Shown here in pieces: positions 59,708 through 64,000 of a stretch of 64,000 bases of DNA (position 1 is its first letter; each line of letters begins with the position of its first letter). The position numbers were made by a program, and so were the translations under genes. The stretch comes from RBG-16-64-13 sp964592075 (GTDB lineage: Bacteria; Actinomycetota; Thermoleophilia; RBG-16-64-13): the NCBI GenBank assembly GCA_964592075.1, contig CAZQDY010000003.1, positions 1 to 64,000 of the forward strand. Direction: 5' to 3'. Below the pieces are notes generated by a model. The model worked only from the letters and a program-made list of their open reading frames with translations, was not told the origin of the DNA and did not search any database.

Positions 59708-61963
59708 ATGAAGCCGACTCAGATGATCGTGGGGTTCGTTCGGCGTCACGCGGTCATACTCCTGGTTCTGGTTGTGGTCTTCTCGGCCTTCGCCGCGTGG
59801 GGCGTCACTCAGATATCGGTCGTCACGACCCAGGATACCTTTCTCTCGGCGGAGAGCGAGGCCTTCAAAGGCCACCGGGCCTACGAGGACGCGTTCGGCG
59901 GAGACTCTATGCTTATACTCGTCCCGGGATCGCCCCTGGAGCTCGCCACCCCGGAGGCACTCCAGGGGTTCGCTGAGCTGGAGGCAGAGCTCAGCTCCGA
60001 CCCCAGGATCCGCTCGGTCGTGAGCCCGCTCACCCTGCTGGCGGGAGCCTCCACCCAGGCAGGCTTGGATCTCGGCGATCCGACCCCGCTGCTGCAGACG
60101 GCGCTCGCCGACGAGTCGCTGCGGGCGCAACTGGAGCGGTTCTTCCGTAATGAGCACGCCCTCGTGATGTGCCGTCTGGCCGGCGGGCTCACCATCGACG
60201 AGCAATCCGAGGCCGTACGGTCCATCCAGGAGGCCGTCGATGCGAGCCCCTTCGGCTCCGAAGCCATCGTGGCCGGCAATCCCCGGATGATCTCAGACAT
60301 CACCTCGGCCATCTTCTCAGGCCTCATCCAGACCGGGGTACTGGCGGTCGTGTTGATGGTGATCATCCTGTTCATCGCCTTTCCCGCCCGCTGGCGCCTG
60401 CTATCGCTCCCCCTCGTGCTCATGGGGGTGCTGTGGACGTTCGGCGTCGCTTCCGCCGCTCGTGTCCCGCTGACGCTGGTGACCCTGGCCGGTCTGCCCA
60501 TACTCATCGGCCTGGGAGTCGACTTCGCCATCCAGTTCCACAACCGCTACGAGGAGGAGATGCGGCGCGGCCAGAGGCCCTCGGACGCCCTCGTGGGCGC
60601 CATAGCCCACATCGCCCCGACCGTGGGAGTGGCGGTCGCGGTGATGATACTGGGCTTCATGACCCTCCTCATCTCGACCATCCCCGCTGTGAAGGACTTC
60701 GGGATCTTGCTGGCGATCGGAGCGGCGGTGCTCTATGTCATATCGCTCTTCGTTCTGAACGCCTTCCTGTACCGCTTCGACCGGCGACCGCGGGCGGCCT
60801 CCGCCGAGACGGGGGCAGGCCGGGGCCGCAGGCTTCTCGAACGGGACTGGCTCTACCTGTCGACCGTCCTTCCCGCGGTCGCCCGCTGGTCGCGCCGCCA
60901 CGCGGTCTGGGTGGTCGCCGTGTCGGTGGCGTTCGCCGCGCTCGGTTTCGTGGCCGACCGATATCTCGACGTCCAGGCCGACATAGAGAAGCTCATCCCA
61001 AAGAACACACCCGGAGTCGTGGCCCTCAACCAGGCCCGGGATGTGGTCGGCAGCGGCATCGAGCTTCCGGTGCTCGTCCAGGCTCCGGACGTCACTTCGC
61101 CCTCGTTCCTGGAGTGGCTGACACGCTTCCAGACCGAGACGGTGGCATCCCATCCGGATATCGCCGGCGCCGATAGTCTCGCCACGGCCCTCGGGCTCCG
61201 GCCGGGAGAACAGGCGCCTCCGGCCGAGCGGGTGGCGGCAGTCCTCGATGAGCTCCCCCCGGAGATCAGCAGCGGTCTGGTCACCTCCGACAAGACCAGA
61301 GCCTCCCTCACCTTCACCATGAGCGACATGGAGATGGCCACTCTCAGCGGGTTGATCGACGACCTCACCGCCGCGACGGGCCTGCCCGACGGGGTGACCC
61401 TCACGACCGGGGGCACGGCCACACTGACCGCCCGTACGGTGGAGGCCTTCACCAAGAACCGGGGTCTGATCACAGGGATGGGGATCCTGGTGGTGTTGCT
61501 CGGGCTGCTCCTGATCTACCGCAGCTGGCGCCGTGCTCTCATCGCCGTCGTCCCGATAGCGCTCGTCACAGGCTGGTCTTCGGCTCTCATGTGGGTGGCC
61601 GGCATCGACCTCAGCCCCCTCACGGCCGTCCTCGGGGCCCTTGTCATCGCCATCGGCACGGAGTTCACGGTCCTGCTCCTCAGCCGGTACTGGGAAGAAC
61701 GCGGGAAAGGGGTGGCGCACGACCGCGCCATGGAGGAAGCAGTCACCAAGGTCGGCCGGGCCATAACCGCCTCCGCGTTGACCGTCGCCGCCGGGTTCGG
61801 CGCGCTCATCGCCTCATCCTTTCCAGCCCTACACGATTTCGGGATCGTCATCGTGATCGACGTGGTCTTCGCCCTCATCGTGACGGTGACCGTGGTCCCC
61901 GCGCTCGTGCGCTGGCTGGACCGGGAGAAGGCCGAAGCAATACGGGGGCCGACGAAACCCTGA
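59708..61963 (+). CDS. RND/MMPL-family hydrophobic-compound exporter
   Basis: A 751-residue transporter with two repeats, each one helix, an outer domain and five helices. Helix 1 is HAVILLVLVVVFSAFAAWGV; the central bundle starts near LIQTGVLAVVLMVIILFIAF. The conserved loop GLGVDFAIQFHNRYEEEMRRGQ is the RND/HAE2 proton-relay region in repeat 1, matched by AIGTEFTVLLLSRYWEERGKG in repeat 2. These proteins export lipids, hopanoids or drugs. ATG follows GAGGAAC. Divergent MarR suggests ligand-induced expression. A hairpin terminator follows. Confidence 0.94.
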   Translation: MKPTQMIVGFVRRHAVILLVLVVVFSAFAAWGVTQISVVTTQDTFLSAESEAFKGHRAYEDAFGGDSMLILVPGSPLELATPEALQGFAELEAELSSDPRIRSVVSPLTLLAGASTQAGLDLGDPTPLLQTALADESLRAQLERFFRNEHALVMCRLAGGLTIDEQSEAVRSIQEAVDASPFGSEAIVAGNPRMISDITSAIFSGLIQTGVLAVVLMVIILFIAFPARWRLLSLPLVLMGVLWTFGVASAARVPLTLVTLAGLPILIGLGVDFAIQFHNRYEEEMRRGQRPSDALVGAIAHIAPTVGVAVAVMILGFMTLLISTIPAVKDFGILLAIGAAVLYVISLFVLNAFLYRFDRRPRAASAETGAGRGRRLLERDWLYLSTVLPAVARWSRRHAVWVVAVSVAFAALGFVADRYLDVQADIEKLIPKNTPGVVALNQARDVVGSGIELPVLVQAPDVTSPSFLEWLTRFQTETVASHPDIAGADSLATALGLRPGEQAPPAERVAAVLDELPPEISSGLVTSDKTRASLTFTMSDMEMATLSGLIDDLTAATGLPDGVTLTTGGTATLTARTVEAFTKNRGLITGMGILVVLLGLLLIYRSWRRALIAVVPIALVTGWSSALMWVAGIDLSPLTAVLGALVIAIGTEFTVLLLSRYWEERGKGVAHDRAMEEAVTKVGRAITASALTVAAGFGALIASSFPALHDFGIVIVIDVVFALIVTVTVVPALVRWLDREKAEAIRGPTKP

Positions 61964-62052
61964 GGCGATCTGCCCCGTCAGGATCGCGCCGCGCGAAGGC
62001 CCGGTCGTCCGCGCTTGACGCCGTCGACGAAGGACTGGTAACGTCGGTTCAA

Positions 62053-62077
62053 GGGGGCCCACCGCGCGGTGGCCCCT
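62053..62077 (+). terminator. Terminator after the exporter gene
   Basis: GGGG-C-CCACC-GCGC-GGTGG-CCCC: a nine-bp stem with a single bulged C, about 90 bases past the exporter stop. Confidence 0.65.
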
Positions 62078-62191
62078 CTGCGTATCGGGATCTCTTCCTT
62101 GCCGCCACTCCGCGGTGACGAAACCACGATCCGGCGATGTTGAACGACGTGGGTCGATAGCCGGCTTGAAAGACCATTGGAGGAGCAGCAC

Positions 62192-63769
62192 GTGGACAAG
62201 CTCTGCTCGGTAGACGAAGCGGTTGGCCTCATCAGAGACTATGACACCGTGAACCTGGTGGCCTCGGGTGGAGGGTTCCAGGACGCGGAACTGGTCTATC
62301 AGGCTCTGGAAAGGCGCTTCTTGGAGACCGGCCGACCCAACAACCTCACGCTGGTGCACGTCACCGGGGTCGGCTGGGGCGATGAGACCGGCCTAGGCCG
62401 CCTGGCGCACAAGGGTCTGATCAAGAGGGTCATCGGAGGTCACTGGTTCTGGTCGAAGGTCATGAGCCAGCTCGCGATCGACGAGGAAATCGAGGCCTAC
62501 AACCTGCCCCAGGGCGTCATGAGCCTACTGATGCGTGAGATCGCCGCCGGACGGCCGGGGCTTCTGACCACGGTGGGCCTCAACACCTTCATCGATCCTC
62601 GTCTCGAGGGCGGGCGGATGAACAAGAGAGCGCAGGAACCGCTGGTCGAGTTGGTCGACTTCCAAGGCCGGGAGATGCTCTTCTACAAGTCGTTCCCCAT
62701 CGATGTGTGCATCGTCCGCGGAACCACCGCCGACGAAGACGGCAACATCTCGGTAGAGCAAGAGGGACTGGATCTGCACCTACTCTCGGCGGCGCAGGCC
62801 ACCTACAACAGCGGTGGGATCATCATCGCCCAGGTCAAGCGGATCGCACAGAGGGGGACGCTGCCGCCGCGCATGGTCCGCGTCCCGGCCCACATGGTGA
62901 CCGCCGTGGTGGTCGACCCGGACCAATGGCAGACTGCCGAGGGCGAATACAACCCTTCGTTGTGCGGCGAGATCAGGGTCCCCCTGCATGCCATGCCCAG
63001 CCTCGACTTCGGCATCCGCAAGTTCATCGCCCGCCGAGCCGCTCTGGAGTTGAGACCGGGGGCAGTGGTCAACTTGGGCATCGGTGTGGCGGACGGAGTG
63101 GCCAACATCGCGGCTGAAGAGGGCATCCTCGACGACTTCATCTTCAGCATCGAGATGGGTGTAGTGGGCGGGGTACCGTCGAAGGGCATCATCTTCGGAG
63201 CGACCTGGAACCCCGACTGCATCATGAGCATGCCCTCCCAGTTCGACTTCTACCACGGCGGAGGGCTGGACATGGGCTTCCTGGGCATGGGTGAGACCGA
63301 CGAACTGGGCAATGTCAACGTCAGCAAGCTCGGCCAGAGGATCACCGGCAGCGGTGGCTTCATCGATATCTCGCAGAACGCGAAGACCATGGTCTTCTGC
63401 GGCACCTTCACCAACGGAGACATCGAGGTCGACGTCAAAGACGGGCGTATCTCCATCGTCAAAGAGGGGACCGTCAAGAAGTTCCGCAAACGGGTGGAAC
63501 AGGTGACGTTCAGCGGGGAGTACGCGGCTCGGATAGGCCAGCCGGTGCTCTACGTCACCGAGCGCGCGGTCTTCAAGCTGGAGGGCGGTCGCATGGTCCT
63601 CACCGAGATAGCTCCCGGCATCGACCTGCAGAAAGACGTTCTCGCCCAGATGGAGTTCGTTCCCGAGATCGCCGCCGACCTCGCAACCATGGACCCGGCC
63701 ATCTTCAGGCCCGAGAAGCTGCGGGTGACCAATCCGGCGTTGTTCGGCGACTTCCCGGCGCGTCCCTAG
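62192..63769 (+). CDS. Family I CoA-transferase (fused alpha-beta)
   Basis: A 525-residue enzyme that moves CoA between carboxylates, such as acetate/propionate or a keto acid. The N-terminal half is the alpha-type domain, starting VDKLCSVDEAVGLIRDYDTV with VASGGGFQDAELVYQAL. The C-terminal half carries VNLGIGVADGVANIAAEEG and the catalytic glutamate in SIEMGVVGGVPSKG (the EMGVVGG motif of family I). GTG 62192 follows GGAGGAG; an in-frame TTG at 62177 lies before that site. The enzyme may feed carboxylates or enoates into CoA metabolism. Close family members are acetate/propionate and YdiF-type CoA-transferases. Confidence 0.93.
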   Translation: MDKLCSVDEAVGLIRDYDTVNLVASGGGFQDAELVYQALERRFLETGRPNNLTLVHVTGVGWGDETGLGRLAHKGLIKRVIGGHWFWSKVMSQLAIDEEIEAYNLPQGVMSLLMREIAAGRPGLLTTVGLNTFIDPRLEGGRMNKRAQEPLVELVDFQGREMLFYKSFPIDVCIVRGTTADEDGNISVEQEGLDLHLLSAAQATYNSGGIIIAQVKRIAQRGTLPPRMVRVPAHMVTAVVVDPDQWQTAEGEYNPSLCGEIRVPLHAMPSLDFGIRKFIARRAALELRPGAVVNLGIGVADGVANIAAEEGILDDFIFSIEMGVVGGVPSKGIIFGATWNPDCIMSMPSQFDFYHGGGLDMGFLGMGETDELGNVNVSKLGQRITGSGGFIDISQNAKTMVFCGTFTNGDIEVDVKDGRISIVKEGTVKKFRKRVEQVTFSGEYAARIGQPVLYVTERAVFKLEGGRMVLTEIAPGIDLQKDVLAQMEFVPEIAADLATMDPAIFRPEKLRVTNPALFGDFPARP

Positions 63770-63818
63770 GACCGAAGCGTCCACCCTCGCAACCCGCTAT
63801 TCCAGGAGCCTGCCCTCG

Positions 63819-64000
63819 ATGAGCGGAATCGGCACTCTTCGGGAAGACTCCCTACACGCGGCGCTCAAGGCCTGGTACGCGGAGCCGGGTGACCTGATCG
63901 AGTGCGAGGTCGACGGGTACGTGATCGATCTCGTTCGCGGCGATCTGCTCATCGAGATCCAGACCGGCAACTTCTCCGCCCTCAAGCAGAAGCTGGCTCG
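63819..64000 (+). CDS. Partial gene at window edge, possible PD-(D/E)XK-type nuclease-like protein
   Basis: The gene starts with ATG 63819 after CAGGAG and runs off the right edge after 60 codons. The visible part reads LREDSLHAALKAWYAEPGD, then ECEVDGYVIDLVRGDLLIEIQTGNF. The spacing Glu/Asp, D-x-I-D, E-I-Q resembles the core of restriction-endonuclease-like folds, where the last motif is E-x-Q/K. No function can be stated from a fragment. Confidence 0.7.
   Translation, partial: MSGIGTLREDSLHAALKAWYAEPGDLIECEVDGYVIDLVRGDLLIEIQTGNFSALKQKLA

Overview
This is a gene-dense, high-GC bacterial chromosome segment of about 64 kb. I see no rRNA, tRNA, CRISPR array, phage or insertion sequence. The style is that of the Actinomycetota: GTG starts, ATGA-coupled operons, several leaderless genes with a TATAGT box six bases before ATG, ECF sigma factor/membrane-anchor pairs, PadR-HAAS, MoxR-DUF58-DUF4129, DUF2254 and DUF1295. 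Anaerobic-type features (an Fe-S flavin enoate reductase, a UGA-containing peroxiredoxin, a lysine-less IscS) and S-layer-homology proteins suggest an uncultured anaerobic or facultative actinobacterial lineage; that placement is inference. The first 18 bases are Illumina adapter, so position 1 is a contig end.

Layout. 0.3-8.5 kb: pyruvate kinase, an SLH-anchored beta-propeller, a membrane protein, a serpin lipoprotein, a DUF5674 pair, and PadR-HAAS. 8.5-12 kb: branched-chain amino-acid-type ABC transporter (binding protein, LivH, LivM) without its ATPases. 12-21 kb: a frame-broken propeller lipoprotein, two paralogous ECF sigma/membrane-anchor operons, an APC permease and an enoate-reductase-type flavoenzyme. 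21-29.5 kb: PAS-GGDEF-EAL protein, zinc alcohol dehydrogenase, MFS carrier, dynamin-like GTPase, dodecin. 30-33.4 kb: operon of a cobalamin-binding sensor with a MacB/LolD-type ABC exporter, then the probable selenoprotein peroxiredoxin. 33.6-46 kb: GIY-YIG protein, a Kelch lipoprotein remnant, DUF2254, a second SLH protein, MetF, a second dynamin-like GTPase, a frameshifted AraC/GyrI regulator, RidA, methyltransferase, STAS protein, and a nonsense-broken YdeI gene. 46-56 kb: SIMPL protein, HTH-ankyrin pair, DUF58-DUF4129-MoxR, a chemoreceptor, a methyltransferase. 56-59.6 kb: TusA-DsrE-IscS-like-NifU operon. 59-64 kb: MarR with a divergent RND/MMPL exporter, a CoA-transferase, and a partial gene at the edge.

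Strongest points of interest: (1) an in-frame TGA exactly at the peroxidatic cysteine of a peroxiredoxin, with a possible SECIS hairpin, read as selenocysteine; (2) a sulfur/Fe-S operon whose cysteine desulfurase has Asp where the PLP lysine should be and whose NifU is fused to a degenerate thioredoxin-reductase-like domain; (3) a B12-binding protein translationally coupled to an ABC exporter; (4) several independent decaying genes, mostly for surface or accessory functions.
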